Shown: positions 46,501 to 54,577, counted from the first letter of the stretch. The stretch is 64,000 nt of DNA from Variimorphobacter saccharofermentans (GCF_014174405.1 NZ_JACEGA010000001.1:618001-682000), one strand, 5' to 3'. Made by a program: numbers and translations. The notes: a model not told the origin generated them from the letters alone.

Positions 46501-48463
46501 TGATGACAAGGCAAGGACAACCTTTGGTGTCAGTGTGCATGGCATTGAGTTTGATGTAATCCATGTAAGGAATAACGAAAATGTCCTGTCCCTCGATTTT
46601 ACCCACAGCAGCGAAGCAAAGGAAAGTAAGCACTTCATGGACGATTTGCAGATGTTGAGTGCCAGTATCGGCATCGACAAGGTAAGAGTCCACCGGGATA
46701 TGACACCGGAGGAAGTGAAAGACTTTGTGAAGCGGCGTTTTGAACATCAGTTGAAACAGGGCGGTCTTGAAGATATTTCCCTTTATATGAGCCGGTTCGA
46801 TACGCTCTATGAACAGGGCAAGATGGAAAAGTTAATGCCTACTGCCAACCAGAAGCATATCGAGAAAAATGTACCGATTACGGAGTGGGACAATCCGTAT
46901 TTTGAGGTAAAGGAGCCGGAGCAGATGGCATTTTCCATAAAAGATAAATTTGTCAGTATACAGACCTGTACGGAGGGATATGATTATTCCGTTTTTGATG
47001 CGGATTACAAGCTGATTGACGGTGGCGTGTATGACAATCCTGATATTTCCATTTATGCGGCGTTAAAGGATGTGCTGGAGGACTTTGGATTGTCAGAACA
47101 GGATAAGCGTATTCCGGTGGATTATGATGAGCTTATGGAGAAAACAGAAGCGGTGGAGCGTGAACAGTTAAGCGAGCGTATCCGGGCGGAAGTGCCTGAA
47201 GCAGACAGTGTTGTTGCTGATTTCAAGGCAAAGACAGAGGAATTATTTAACGGGATCAACGGACAGACACAGGACGATATAGAGCAGACGGTATGGGCAT
47301 ATCTGCAATCCAAGATTGACGAGTATGAGATAGATGTTGAGCTTGTGGATGTGGTGGTATCCGGAAGCAGATGCAGAGGTCTGGAGAAAGCAGGCTCCGA
47401 TCTGGATGTGGTTGTGGAGTATAAGGGCAGGGAGTATGAAGATGATCTGTTCAATGTTTTTAACGAGGACGGTCTTATGATTGGCGGTGTGAAGGTTGAC
47501 ATCAATCCTATCACAGAGGGCAAGACCGGAACACTTGCAACTTATCTTCCGGGAGTGGAGAGCTATCTTGCAGAGAAACAGGCAATGCAGAAAGCATATG
47601 CTGTGGAAGTTATACCGGAGAAAACCGTTACCTTAACGGTTGCAGAGTGCGGCGAATTTCACAGTCTGGGAGAGTTCCATGAGAATATCGCAGGAGTGGA
47701 GGAAGCAATCGCTGTGTGGAAAAGCATACCGCCGGAGCGCATGAATGGGATTCCGAGCATCGGCATCAACATACATACCGAGGGAACCGAGCGTTATGAG
47801 GACGTGGAAATGGATATTCTCTCCGGCAAGGTCATTGATCTGGAGGTCTTGGATTATGTACCGGATATAACAGACGATCCAAAAGCAATCGAGGTCATAG
47901 CGGAGCTGATTGACAAGTTACCGGACATTGAGGTGCGTGGTTCACTGGAGAAGTGGCAGGCGGCGATTCTTGCTTCGGAGATAGACCAGTTTTCCTATGA
48001 TTATGATACCTATCAGTATCAGGATACGGTTGAGGACAGGGAAGCACAGGTTGCCAACATCACTGAGGACATCAGAAACGGAAATACCGGGTATCTGAAT
48101 GACTTTCTCAATGCGGTCATTTCTGAAGGTGTCAGAGAGGGCATTAAGGACATTTTCGGACAGGGTGTGGAGATTGATGACAGCGAAGCGGTTCAGACTG
48201 CGAGAAGGGCAAAGGAGCTGCTTGACAAGCTGGCAGAATACAAGCCGCTTGCAAAGATTGAAGAGCTTGAAGAACAGAATTACAACATGATTGATAATGT
48301 CTTAAACAACGGAGCGGAGAAAAAGGAAAAGGAGCAGATCAAAGGCAGAATTTCCATAAAGGAGAAGCTGGCAGAGAAAAAGGCAGTCATAGAGCAGAGG
48401 GATAGGGCGGAGCGTACTTCACCGGAAAAGGAAACCGAGAAAAAATCACAGAGGGAGATGTAA
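43586..48463 (+). CDS. ArdC-type antirestriction / large polyvalent protein
   Basis: A 1625-residue protein preceded by GGAGGA. Residues 10-90 are the ArdC single-strand-DNA-binding domain (FHNYSFNNTMLIAMQ, GFKVWQKNF, KKGEKGIRILAP). Residues about 195-250 are a zincin metallopeptidase with HEVAH at 210-214 and KEVEAESVAY. The middle has YodL-like and other polyvalent modules (FGIYQLKDTEEARDIHFMGM). Near 1257-1275 is a nucleotidyltransferase motif (VVSGSRCRGLEKAGSDLDVV). The end carries RISIKEKLAEKKAVIEQR. ArdC-type proteins enter recipients with transferred DNA and blunt restriction. The frame is complete. A tiny gene follows four bases later. Confidence 0.85.
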   Translation: MADAKTEKQKVQEITEKLEQGIKELFESEKYKTYLNTMSKFHNYSFNNTMLIAMQKPDATLVAGFKVWQKNFDRHVKKGEKGIRILAPAPYKIKEEQEKLDPVTGEIMLDKNGMPITEEVEIKIPAFRVVPVFDVSQTDGKELPDIGVNELSGSVEDYEDFMQALTEVSPVPITYEDIEGEAKGYFHTTDHRIAIQEGMSQSQTVKTAIHEVAHAKLHDRERNQDIDAVLDKDRNTKEVEAESVAYTVCQHFGIDTSDYSFGYIAGWSSDRDMKELKSSLDTIRKTASELITGIEDRLAELQKDRAVEQEQNKESILLIQNDDLTKYSLVSVVGMDRQELMDVLSAMSEDDKLSIQAYLESKGAWTTEIANEDTKEFGEYHLDVRYNTDTEELVDMKEQKAIYDKSMEPIAAGDVVVKFSGSMGSEWEISKITNMSPDEVRKLLYDMAQLNENEWDGDYNLYLKEHGAEMTLISSSAGLNEHAPQFFDFSYDADTGVSASTELSAIQQAENLINRMEHGATIFTDDERNLIVNYNYKLDDMEKTRELAEKLAYMIENQPVNEALTVIDAQAEIDALPDGMIGLSEMHEYGYSWNEMLPLTKDKAMELFGEDVAVYQLHEDGSETFIKDLEELKEHEGIFGVEKDDWSAYLEHQSMKQELEESPANREAQLLFGSEDRFGIYQLKDTEEARDIHFMGMDYLESKGIAVTKENYDLLYTAPLEEGTSLEDIYTRFNIDRPADFRGHSLSVSDVVVLHQNGENTSHYVDSFGYRAVPEFTKELMAEHIKEQTSVIDETVESLSEIAQEHADDEPDRENEIFLVNYNEWREVSTLDLEQNYFAIDDPYADGDFRLLHLQNQIKDITPAGVHYDTYEEAAAALYEAEREMANMPFNKENNIGSYMVNGRAQLERIMEARQLQKHMDIENDKVSYYVIADLSTWAENSPERSKLERFDSIFEAMEAFQAYRGKDAQYSDDKARTTFGVSVHGIEFDVIHVRNNENVLSLDFTHSSEAKESKHFMDDLQMLSASIGIDKVRVHRDMTPEEVKDFVKRRFEHQLKQGGLEDISLYMSRFDTLYEQGKMEKLMPTANQKHIEKNVPITEWDNPYFEVKEPEQMAFSIKDKFVSIQTCTEGYDYSVFDADYKLIDGGVYDNPDISIYAALKDVLEDFGLSEQDKRIPVDYDELMEKTEAVEREQLSERIRAEVPEADSVVADFKAKTEELFNGINGQTQDDIEQTVWAYLQSKIDEYEIDVELVDVVVSGSRCRGLEKAGSDLDVVVEYKGREYEDDLFNVFNEDGLMIGGVKVDINPITEGKTGTLATYLPGVESYLAEKQAMQKAYAVEVIPEKTVTLTVAECGEFHSLGEFHENIAGVEEAIAVWKSIPPERMNGIPSIGINIHTEGTERYEDVEMDILSGKVIDLEVLDYVPDITDDPKAIEVIAELIDKLPDIEVRGSLEKWQAAILASEIDQFSYDYDTYQYQDTVEDREAQVANITEDIRNGNTGYLNDFLNAVISEGVREGIKDIFGQGVEIDDSEAVQTARRAKELLDKLAEYKPLAKIEELEEQNYNMIDNVLNNGAEKKEKEQIKGRISIKEKLAEKKAVIEQRDRAERTSPEKETEKKSQREM

Positions 48464-48467
48464 GAAA

Positions 48468-48677
48468 ATGAGTAAATTCACAGTAGAAGAAATCAATTTC
48501 ATGTGTGTGTTTGAGACACAGGACAGGACGGATATGATTAGGCAGATCAGACAGGTAATGCCGCACATAAAGGACAGCGATATGGAGGAGCTTGGAGAGC
48601 AGGTGCTAGGTAAGCTCCATAATATGACCGATGAGGAATTTGCAGAAATTTCTCTGGAAGCGGCAGAAGAGATGTAG
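48468..48677 (+). CDS. Transposon-transfer assisting small protein (TTRAP-like)
   Basis: A 69-residue protein starting FTVEEINFMCVF, with helices around IRQIRQVMPHI and a C-terminal DEEFAEISLEAAEEM. The start motif and size match the small 'transposon-transfer assisting' family found next to ArdC/LPD genes in gut Firmicutes. GGGAG precedes the ATG, four bases after the upstream stop. The mechanism is not known. Confidence 0.75.
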   Translation: MSKFTVEEINFMCVFETQDRTDMIRQIRQVMPHIKDSDMEELGEQVLGKLHNMTDEEFAEISLEAAEEM

Positions 48678-48684
48678 GAAAGAT

Positions 48685-48728
48685 AGGCAGTTGGCTGTAT
48701 TGCTGGCTGCCTTTTTATTTTACTCAAA
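48685..48728 (+). terminator. Intrinsic terminator of the ArdC operon
   Basis: AGGCAG/CTGCCT closes a larger stem-loop (TTGGCTG...CTGG inside) followed by TTTTATTTT. Confidence 0.75.
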
Positions 48729-48769
48729 ATGCCGATATACATAATAAAATAGTTATAAGGAGATGCATT

Positions 48770-49639
48770 ATGTCAAGAACATATGAAGACGTTACAAGAT
48801 ATGTAGAAGATCAAAGTCAAGGGAAATGTAAAGTTTTAAGTGCTAAAACAGAGCATACATTTGATGATTTGGGGCACAAAGTAAATGTGTGGAATGTAAA
48901 AACTGATAACGATGGTGATTGGTGGGTGGTTGAAGGTGATCAAAGCCCTATGAATTTGTATCCACAAGGGGCGTACTATTTTTCAGCGGATGAAGTTTAC
49001 TCTTTTCATATTGGAATTATGCAGAGAATGTTTTCAACACATGACACATACAATCCGGAAGACTATGTTAAAGCAGTGACTTTAGATAATGACATTGCAC
49101 CAACTCTTTTTCGTAAACTGAAAAATATTTCTGCTTTAATTGATACAGCTATAGAGATAGAAGATTTTCAGGCAATTGGGGTTCAATGTAGAGAAATACT
49201 GATTGAACTAGGGAATAGTATTTACAAACCGGAAATGGCAGGGGATGAAGAACAGCCCCAAGCATCAAATTTCAAGAAAAAAGCAGAGCTCTTTATTAAA
49301 TCTTATATGTCGGGAAGCGAAAATAGTGAGTATAGAAGTATTATCAAGAAAATGACAGAAGGTACATGGGATTATGCGTGTAAAATAACACATTCACAAA
49401 CAGCAACTTTTTATGAGGTATCGACATGTGTATCGTTGATAATATCGTTAGTTAACATGTATGAAAATGTAAGGCAGAAGAGTTCAGACCCGATTTCGCA
49501 ATTTCAATGTCCAAATTGTAAAAGTAAGAAATTTAATGTGACTGATAGTGAACATGATGAGAATGGAGTTATCTCAAAGCTATTTTTACAATGTGAAGAG
49601 TGTGGCGAAGTCACACAGATTGATTTTATAGAAAAATAG
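48770..49639 (+). CDS. Cargo protein with C-terminal zinc ribbon
   Basis: A 289-residue protein with AAGGAG upstream. The first 60 residues (DVTRYVEDQS.. KVLSAKT.. GDWWVVEGDQSPMNLYP) form a beta-rich domain. The middle is helical (KNISALIDTAIEIEDF, a hydrophobic ATFYEVSTCVSLIISLVNMY). The C-terminus has a four-Cys zinc ribbon: CPNC at about 248-251 and CEEC at about 276-279. I recognise no named family. It is bounded by terminators and lies convergent with a DUF3800 gene in a pocket between backbone and mob genes. A defence-related role is possible but rests only on location. Confidence 0.6.
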   Translation: MSRTYEDVTRYVEDQSQGKCKVLSAKTEHTFDDLGHKVNVWNVKTDNDGDWWVVEGDQSPMNLYPQGAYYFSADEVYSFHIGIMQRMFSTHDTYNPEDYVKAVTLDNDIAPTLFRKLKNISALIDTAIEIEDFQAIGVQCREILIELGNSIYKPEMAGDEEQPQASNFKKKAELFIKSYMSGSENSEYRSIIKKMTEGTWDYACKITHSQTATFYEVSTCVSLIISLVNMYENVRQKSSDPISQFQCPNCKSKKFNVTDSEHDENGVISKLFLQCEECGEVTQIDFIEK

Positions 49640-49651
49640 AAAAACAAAAAA

Positions 49652-49677
49652 TCGCACCTGCTAAACTGCAAGTGCGA
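49652..49677. terminator. Bidirectional terminator between convergent genes
   Basis: TCGCAC..GC pairs with GC..GTGCGA, with an A-rich 5' flank and CACTTTTG 3' flank, so it serves both strands. Confidence 0.7.
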
Positions 49678-49687
49678 CACTTTTGTT

Positions 49688-49744
49688 AATATTACGAGTC
49701 CTACGCAGCTCCAGGACGGAACAACATATGACTCTAATAATATT
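49688..49744. other. Multi-stem palindromic segment between convergent genes
   Basis: Outer arms AATATTA (49688-49694) and TAATATT (49738-49744), then GAGTC/GACTC, enclose an inner hairpin GTCCT/AGGAC. All lie within 57 bases between the terminator and the DUF3800 stop. It could be a small RNA, an integration scar or a second terminator. Nothing identifies it. Confidence 0.3.
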
Positions 49745-49777
49745 ATACACCATATTTGTATGAAGTCAAACAAAAAA

Positions 49778-50599
49778 TTATTCAGATAAATCATTAGAAA
49801 ATTCTTCACTTAAAAGGTTTTCATCATTATCAGAAGTAGTAAATTTCTCGCTTACAGGATAGGAGAAGTTTTTGCCCATTTTCTGAAAGCCATATTCCAG
49901 ATAATGTGATTTGGGGATGAAGTTATTTTCTGTAAGATTATGTAATTTAGTGAAAAGCTCTACAAGCCATTCCTGAAATTCTGTTTCTGGTTCTTTTTGA
50001 TCAAGTTCATTTTCGTAATAATGCCTCACGATACCAGCAAAAATATCGGCAAACTGCACTGCAGGGGTTACAGCAGAACTGACAAACAAGGGCATTTCTA
50101 ATATGTGATGGAAAGAACGCCCAAACTTCGTTTTGAAAAGAAAACCTGTAATTGCCTCAGCAATTTTTCGGTCAGCATCCTCATGCACCTCATCAAATAT
50201 CATCATTGCTTTGCCATAGTGATGATGATTACAGTAAAACTCAACCTTTTTTAACAGAAGGTAATACTGTTTCGGAAGATGATGTTCTGGAACAATAATT
50301 GGTTCATCTGGCTTGTCCATAATTACGGCAAAAATAGCGGCGTCATAAGAGGTAATGATGTCCACCATGCCTTCAACATACGCTTTATTATTTGTACGAT
50401 TCTTGGTAATGGTCGCTTCACGAATAAGTTTTGTAGACTTTATTTCGTCCTGCTTTCCATAAATAGAATCTTTTAATTTGTATATCTGATTTGTAATTGG
50501 TTTAATATCATTCTCATGGATACAGACACCAAGCAGGATAGGATTTTTGGTTGAATCTGTAGGGCGAGGGTATCCACTTTCGTCTATGAATGTAAGCAT
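49778..50599 (-). CDS. DUF3800 domain protein
   Basis: A 273-residue protein on the minus strand, AAGGAGC upstream of the ATG. It begins MLTFIDESGYPR with the FIDESG motif of DUF3800, followed by EIKSTKLI, MMIFDEVHE (about 148-156), and PAVQFADIFAGIVRHYY near 200. DUF3800 is a predicted RNase H-like fold with conserved Asp/Glu residues; it is widely scattered on mobile elements and in defence-associated regions, with no settled function. The tail is acidic and Ser-rich. It sits back-to-back with mobA, sharing about 70 bases between them, and is transcribed in the same direction from upstream of that gap. Confidence 0.85.
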   Translation of the reverse strand: MLTFIDESGYPRPTDSTKNPILLGVCIHENDIKPITNQIYKLKDSIYGKQDEIKSTKLIREATITKNRTNNKAYVEGMVDIITSYDAAIFAVIMDKPDEPIIVPEHHLPKQYYLLLKKVEFYCNHHHYGKAMMIFDEVHEDADRKIAEAITGFLFKTKFGRSFHHILEMPLFVSSAVTPAVQFADIFAGIVRHYYENELDQKEPETEFQEWLVELFTKLHNLTENNFIPKSHYLEYGFQKMGKNFSYPVSEKFTTSDNDENLLSEEFSNDLSE

Positions 50600-50669
50600 G
50601 TAAATAGATTGCTCCTTTGTTAAGTAGTGAATTGATTATACTATAAAATAGGTTGACTTACTACCAATA

Positions 50670-52031
50670 TTATAGAGATTGTTGTTTGTTTTTGGAATCT
50701 TGGGGATTAGGTATATCCCTTCCAAGATACCGATTGAGGTTTTCTTGTTTCCGTTTCAGCTCACGCACTTCCTTTTCACAATCTTTATAGGTGGATGTCA
50801 ACTCACTTTTCTGCTTCATCAGTTCCTGATACTCTGCTTTCAGTTTATCGACATTCAAGCCCTTTAAGTTTATGCCCGCCTGTTCAAGCATACGTCTGGC
50901 ACCGCCATAAAGAATGATCTGGCTTTCGTATCTGCGGAAATATGCGTCAGGGTTCTTGGCTTTTTTGTAGCCGATATGATAGGAGCGGTTGTTTTTGTAC
51001 TGCTGTGCATATTTGATGATTTCCGCAAGGTCTTTGATGCGGTGTTCCAGTTCCACCACGCTCTGCTTTGCAGACTTTCCGGCTTCGGTTTTCACTGAAA
51101 TTTTGTGTTCTAGTTCTGTAAGGGAACCGACTTCATTATAGCTCTGTGCGGCAATCTTTAAATTCTCAATGGCAGCCCACCTTTGCAGTCCCGGACTGCT
51201 CTTAAATTTCTCGTCCGAGGTGTCAATGAGCCTGCGGGCAGAGTAATCTTTTTTCGGGATTACTGCCTTTCGTTCCCCTTTCCTCTCAATGCGTTCCCGG
51301 ATACGCTCCTTTGTGTATTCCTTACCCAAAGACTTCGCACTGCCACGTACAAAACGCTCTTTATCCAGAGGGCGGAATGAGATGTATTTGGCAGCTCCTT
51401 CTTCAAAAGTTTCCCCTTTAATTTCATACCCTTTGGCTCTCATTAGAAGCAGAAATTCATCGTAAGTGGAAGCCGACTTGATGCAGAAATTGATGTCCTT
51501 TCTGATCAGAGTTTTCCATGCAGAACCGTTCTGGTCGGACTGCCATTCTTTGTATTTTTTGCCACGATGCGCACCTGGAATGATGACGGAAAGATTGTGT
51601 TCCTTGCACAGCTCATCACTCAGATTCCGGATGTGGTAATAGGACTGTTTGCAGTCGTGATATTTGTTGTGTTCGATGTTGTCAGCAGCGCAAAAAATGA
51701 TGTGATTATGGACGTGCCCTTTGTCAATATGAGTGGTAACAACATACGAATATTTCCCCTCTAAAAGTTTATCTGCAAGCTCCTTTCCAATGCAATGCGC
51801 TTCTTCAAAACCAACCTCTCCCGGAGCAAAAGCCTGTATCAAATGATAGGCTTTGTTGGGACTGTTTTCCCGGCAGTGGTCGAGAGTATATTTGAAGTCA
51901 TAAGTTGCGGTTTCCGGAGAACAGGCATAAGAGGAAACGAACATTTTTTCATCGGTCTTTTCGGGGTTGCAGATGTAGTTTATCGCTTTATCAACGGTTG
52001 CTTTGATAGCATGGATTTTTGTGTACGCCAT
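50670..52031 (-). CDS. mobA: MobA-family relaxase
   Basis: A 453-residue relaxase. The N-terminus has the conserved AYTKIHAIKATVDKAINYI with catalytic-type Tyr candidates, the CxxE region (SSYACSPETA), and the metal-binding His triad around HIDKGHVHNHII (H101, H106, H108, H110). The C-terminal half is a coiled-coil (LEHRIKDLAEIIKY; KQKSELTSTYKDCEKEVREL) ending in a basic tail. The enzyme nicks oriT and carries the strand to the recipient. Its start overlaps mobC by 52 bases, so they are translated together. The frame is complete. Confidence 0.9.
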   Translation of the reverse strand: MAYTKIHAIKATVDKAINYICNPEKTDEKMFVSSYACSPETATYDFKYTLDHCRENSPNKAYHLIQAFAPGEVGFEEAHCIGKELADKLLEGKYSYVVTTHIDKGHVHNHIIFCAADNIEHNKYHDCKQSYYHIRNLSDELCKEHNLSVIIPGAHRGKKYKEWQSDQNGSAWKTLIRKDINFCIKSASTYDEFLLLMRAKGYEIKGETFEEGAAKYISFRPLDKERFVRGSAKSLGKEYTKERIRERIERKGERKAVIPKKDYSARRLIDTSDEKFKSSPGLQRWAAIENLKIAAQSYNEVGSLTELEHKISVKTEAGKSAKQSVVELEHRIKDLAEIIKYAQQYKNNRSYHIGYKKAKNPDAYFRRYESQIILYGGARRMLEQAGINLKGLNVDKLKAEYQELMKQKSELTSTYKDCEKEVRELKRKQENLNRYLGRDIPNPQDSKNKQQSL

Positions 52032-52321
52032 ACCTCATTCATCAACTCCTTTACTTCGTCCATATCTTCCTTATAAATGTTTCCGGTGCTGTTTATCCGC
52101 TTGGCAATCTGGTTCAGATTTGAGCTGATACGTCCAAGCTCCGTATTGTAATTTCTTAAATAACTGTAATCCACGTCATAGACGTAGCCATACAAAATGA
52201 GCTTTCGTAAGAAAGCGGACTTACTTTTCATGCCGGATAATCTGAACTTCTCGTCCAGGATATACTGCTCGTCATCATCGAGATAAAATTGCACCGGATT
52301 GGTGCGTTTTCTGTTTGCCAT
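51980..52321 (-). CDS. mobC: MobC-like relaxosome accessory protein
   Basis: A 113-residue protein, AAAGGAG upstream. A short beta strand (NPVQFYLDDDEQYIL) precedes helices LRKLILYGYVYDV and LNQIAKRINSTG, typical of ribbon-helix-helix-like MobC. It is closely similar to the truncated copy at 1-259. It likely helps the MobA relaxase melt or bind oriT, which should be just upstream on this strand. Confidence 0.9.
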   Translation of the reverse strand: MANRKRTNPVQFYLDDDEQYILDEKFRLSGMKSKSAFLRKLILYGYVYDVDYSYLRNYNTELGRISSNLNQIAKRINSTGNIYKEDMDEVKELMNEVWRTQKSMLSKQPLIKR

Positions 52322-52354
52322 TTCTTTAACTCCTTTCCAATTTTGGGTACAAAA

Positions 52355-52391
52355 AAACTGCTGTAAAATGTTCGATGTTTTACAACAGTTT
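52355..52391. terminator. Palindrome upstream of mobC
   Basis: AAACTGCTGTAAAA pairs with TTTTACAACAGTTT with one mismatch, loop of nine bases. Related to the palindrome at 597-626. Confidence 0.5.
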
Positions 52392-52505
52392 ATTTCAAAG
52401 TGTATTCGATTTTTGGATAAAGCTATCCAAGAAAAATTGTAGCAAAATTGCAGAAGAAGGTCAATGATTTTGCTGTGAAAAGTGACTCAAAAAATATAAG
52501 AGGGT

Positions 52506-52639
52506 TAGGGAAACTTCCCTATGGAAATTTACGGGATATGCCTGTGGCATAAAAGTAAATTTCAGCCCGTGTGTCATGACAGGGGCAGTGCTTGCTATGG
52601 TTGCTATGGTTGTTTTCGACACTCCCGGAGGGTGTGTCG
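52506..52639. other. Second oriT-like region
   Basis: Within 134 bases: a perfect 7-bp stem (TAGGGAA/TTCCCTA, 52506-52521); nested stems GAAATTTAC/GTAAATTTC (52524-52563) and TATGCC/GGCATA (52537-52551); the perfect palindrome TGTCATGACA (52572-52581); a tandem 9-bp repeat TTGCTATGG (52592-52609); and a 10-bp stem with one mismatch, CGACACTCCC/GGGTGTGTCG (52617-52639). It contains CAGTGCTTGCTAT in common with the left region. The whole 52322-52753 gap has no other gene. Confidence 0.6.
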
Positions 52640-52753
52640 GTAATATTTATTAGCAGGATATAAGATATTTTTATAATTGTGTCGATGTTAAGTTAGGACA
52701 GTATATGGTAATATAGATGTAATATTGGAGTTAGATAATTGGAGAGGGAAAAA

Positions 52754-53287
52754 ATGAACAGCTATTATGATATAACAAATCCAGATATATCGTTTGATTG
52801 GTTACATGAAGTATTGCATATGAAACAAGGTGGTCTGATTGATGAATATTGTTTGGAATGTCATAATGATTTTGATAGATTTTATGAAAAGTTTTTGCCG
52901 GAAATAAATGAAATAGATATAGAAAGTTTGGAAATTGTAGCATTTCAAGTGACAAGCAATGATAACGGATGTGCGGATATTAAAAAACATGGGTTGCGAA
53001 ACTTGCAATGGGTTCTGAGTAATGAAACGAGTTTAAGTAGATTTTTAAAGCAACGGGGGATTAGTTTTGATATTGAGAAAAAACTGATGCACATTTTGGG
53101 TAAAGAGTATGATGTAGATTATGAGAAATATAAGGACTTAGATTGCATTACGAGAAGAAATGGGTGTCTACATAAGATAGGACACAAGTTGTTTTATGAT
53201 TTTCAAATCAATGCGTTTTTGTTTTGCAAAGATATATATGTGGTGCTAGAATATAAATGGTACAAGTTAGACATGGAAATTCCTTAA
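52754..53287 (+). CDS. Hypothetical protein, probably truncated by the IS3 element
   Basis: The ATG at 52754 follows GGAGAGG; 177 codons. The protein has CLECHNDF (about 30-37), then VAFQVTSNDNGCADIKKHGL and LQWVLSNETSLSRFLKQRGI, which resemble a scattered Firmicutes hypothetical family with a conserved 'VLS-T-LSRFL' block. The last residues (KWYKLDMEIP) are encoded by sequence that appears to belong to the IS3-type left end, whose GTACAAGTTA motif (53260-53269) matches the right end. So the natural C-terminus is probably missing. Function unknown. Confidence 0.55.
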   Translation: MNSYYDITNPDISFDWLHEVLHMKQGGLIDEYCLECHNDFDRFYEKFLPEINEIDIESLEIVAFQVTSNDNGCADIKKHGLRNLQWVLSNETSLSRFLKQRGISFDIEKKLMHILGKEYDVDYEKYKDLDCITRRNGCLHKIGHKLFYDFQINAFLFCKDIYVVLEYKWYKLDMEIP

Positions 53288-53322
53288 CATAGAAGTATAA
53301 TAGAATAAATGGAGGAATGAAC

Positions 53323-53610
53323 ATGGCTATACAGTACACAGAGGAATTCAAAATCAATGCAGTAAAATACTGGAATGATCATCAGGATTTAGGCATCGGA
53401 AAGTGCGCAAAGAACTTAGGAATCAGTAAAAGTGCTCTTTCTAATTGGGGGAAAGCCTATACAATTAATGACGGCACGATCCCTACAAGAGGGCGTGGTA
53501 ATTTCGAAAGCGACGATGCTAAGGAAATAGCTAGACTACGTAAAGAGTTACGTGATACTCAAGATGCACTTGATATATTAAAAAAAGCAATCGGCATACT
53601 GGGAAAATGA
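53323..53610 (+). CDS. IS3-family transposase OrfA
   Basis: A 95-residue HTH protein from the ATG at 53323, spaced seven bases from GGAGG (53317 is too close). It has EEFKINAVKYWNDHQDLG and SKSALSNWGKAY, a helix-turn-helix, and a leucine-zipper-like C-terminus. A run of seven A residues (53580-53586, AAAAAAAG) lies where a -1 shift would enter the orfB frame, which is open there. The OrfA stop overlaps the OrfB ATG (ATGA). Confidence 0.9.
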   Translation: MAIQYTEEFKINAVKYWNDHQDLGIGKCAKNLGISKSALSNWGKAYTINDGTIPTRGRGNFESDDAKEIARLRKELRDTQDALDILKKAIGILGK

Positions 53611-54539
53611 CCGAAGCTCTGTTTCTGGAAGCTGCTATAAAAGAAGAGCAGCTTCTAGAGCAGGGAAAACGCCGGCTGAATGTCTCTGGTGTGCTGAAAA
53701 TATTAGGCGTTTCAAGAAGCGGATATCTGAGCTGGAAAAAACGGCTTCCATCTAAAAGAGAGAAAAGAAAACGTATCATTAAAGAGCGGATTATCGATAT
53801 CTATAAGGACTCCCATCAAAATTATGGTGCGCCAAAGATAACCGAATGTTTAAGGAAAGAAGGAGAAATCATTGCTGAAAAAACCGTAGGTAATTACATG
53901 CGTGAGCTTGGAATAAAAGCGCAGTACGTAAAACCTTATACAGTGACAACAATAAATTCAGATTTCAGCAATGAGTTAAAAAATATACTAGAGGAGCAAT
54001 TTAATCCCCAAAAACCGGATGCTGTTTGGTGTTCAGATATTACATATATTTGGACATATGAAGGCTTTGTATATCTTACTAGTATCATGGATCTATATTC
54101 TCGAAAAATAATTGCTTGGACCTTGAGCAATACACTGGAAGCCAGATGGGTAATTGAGACAGTAAATAAGGCTAAAAAAGCGAGAAATGTAAGTGCCCCG
54201 TTAATCTTACATAGTGATCGAGGTATACAGTATGTAAGCACCGAATATATAAAAGCAACAATAGGCATATGCCGAAGTTACTCTAAAAAGGCATATCCGT
54301 GGGATAATGCGTGCATAGAAGCCTTTCATGCATTAATAAAAAGAGAATGGTTGAATCGATTTAAGATATACGATTATAACCAAGCATATCGTCTGGTATT
54401 CCAGTATATTGATACCTTTTACAATACAATTAGAATACACAGCCATTGTGGATATCTTTCACCTAATGAATACGAATCCAGTTACTGGGATAAACTGAAT
54501 AAAATGGAACGAAAGGAAGCAAGATATGAAGCATGTTAA
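53607..54539 (+). CDS. IS3-family transposase OrfB (DDE integrase)
   Basis: A 310-residue protein with an HTH_21-like region (HQNYGAPKITECLRKEG) and an rve catalytic domain: D144 in WCSDITYI, D204 in LHSDRGIQYV and E238 in NACIEAFHALIKRE. All three catalytic residues are present, so the element may be active. It is expressed either by the ATGA overlap with OrfA or by -1 frameshifting at the A7 run. Confidence 0.92.
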   Translation: MTEALFLEAAIKEEQLLEQGKRRLNVSGVLKILGVSRSGYLSWKKRLPSKREKRKRIIKERIIDIYKDSHQNYGAPKITECLRKEGEIIAEKTVGNYMRELGIKAQYVKPYTVTTINSDFSNELKNILEEQFNPQKPDAVWCSDITYIWTYEGFVYLTSIMDLYSRKIIAWTLSNTLEARWVIETVNKAKKARNVSAPLILHSDRGIQYVSTEYIKATIGICRSYSKKAYPWDNACIEAFHALIKREWLNRFKIYDYNQAYRLVFQYIDTFYNTIRIHSHCGYLSPNEYESSYWDKLNKMERKEARYEAC

Positions 54540-54577
54540 TAGAAAAGTTCACGTTTAACTTGTACTTTTTCTTGACA

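Larger units (their letters stand above)
53240..54577 (+). mobile_element. IS3-family (IS150-like) insertion sequence
   Basis: It contains overlapping orfA and orfB. The right end is ..TTTCTTGACA at 54577, the inverse of the usual TGTCAAG start. GTACAAGTTA near the left (53260-53269) and TAACTTGTAC near the right (54556-54565) are inverted copies. The left end itself is not sharply readable; 53240 is an estimate. TAG follows the right end, but I cannot fix a matching 3-bp target duplication on the left. Confidence 0.75.
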
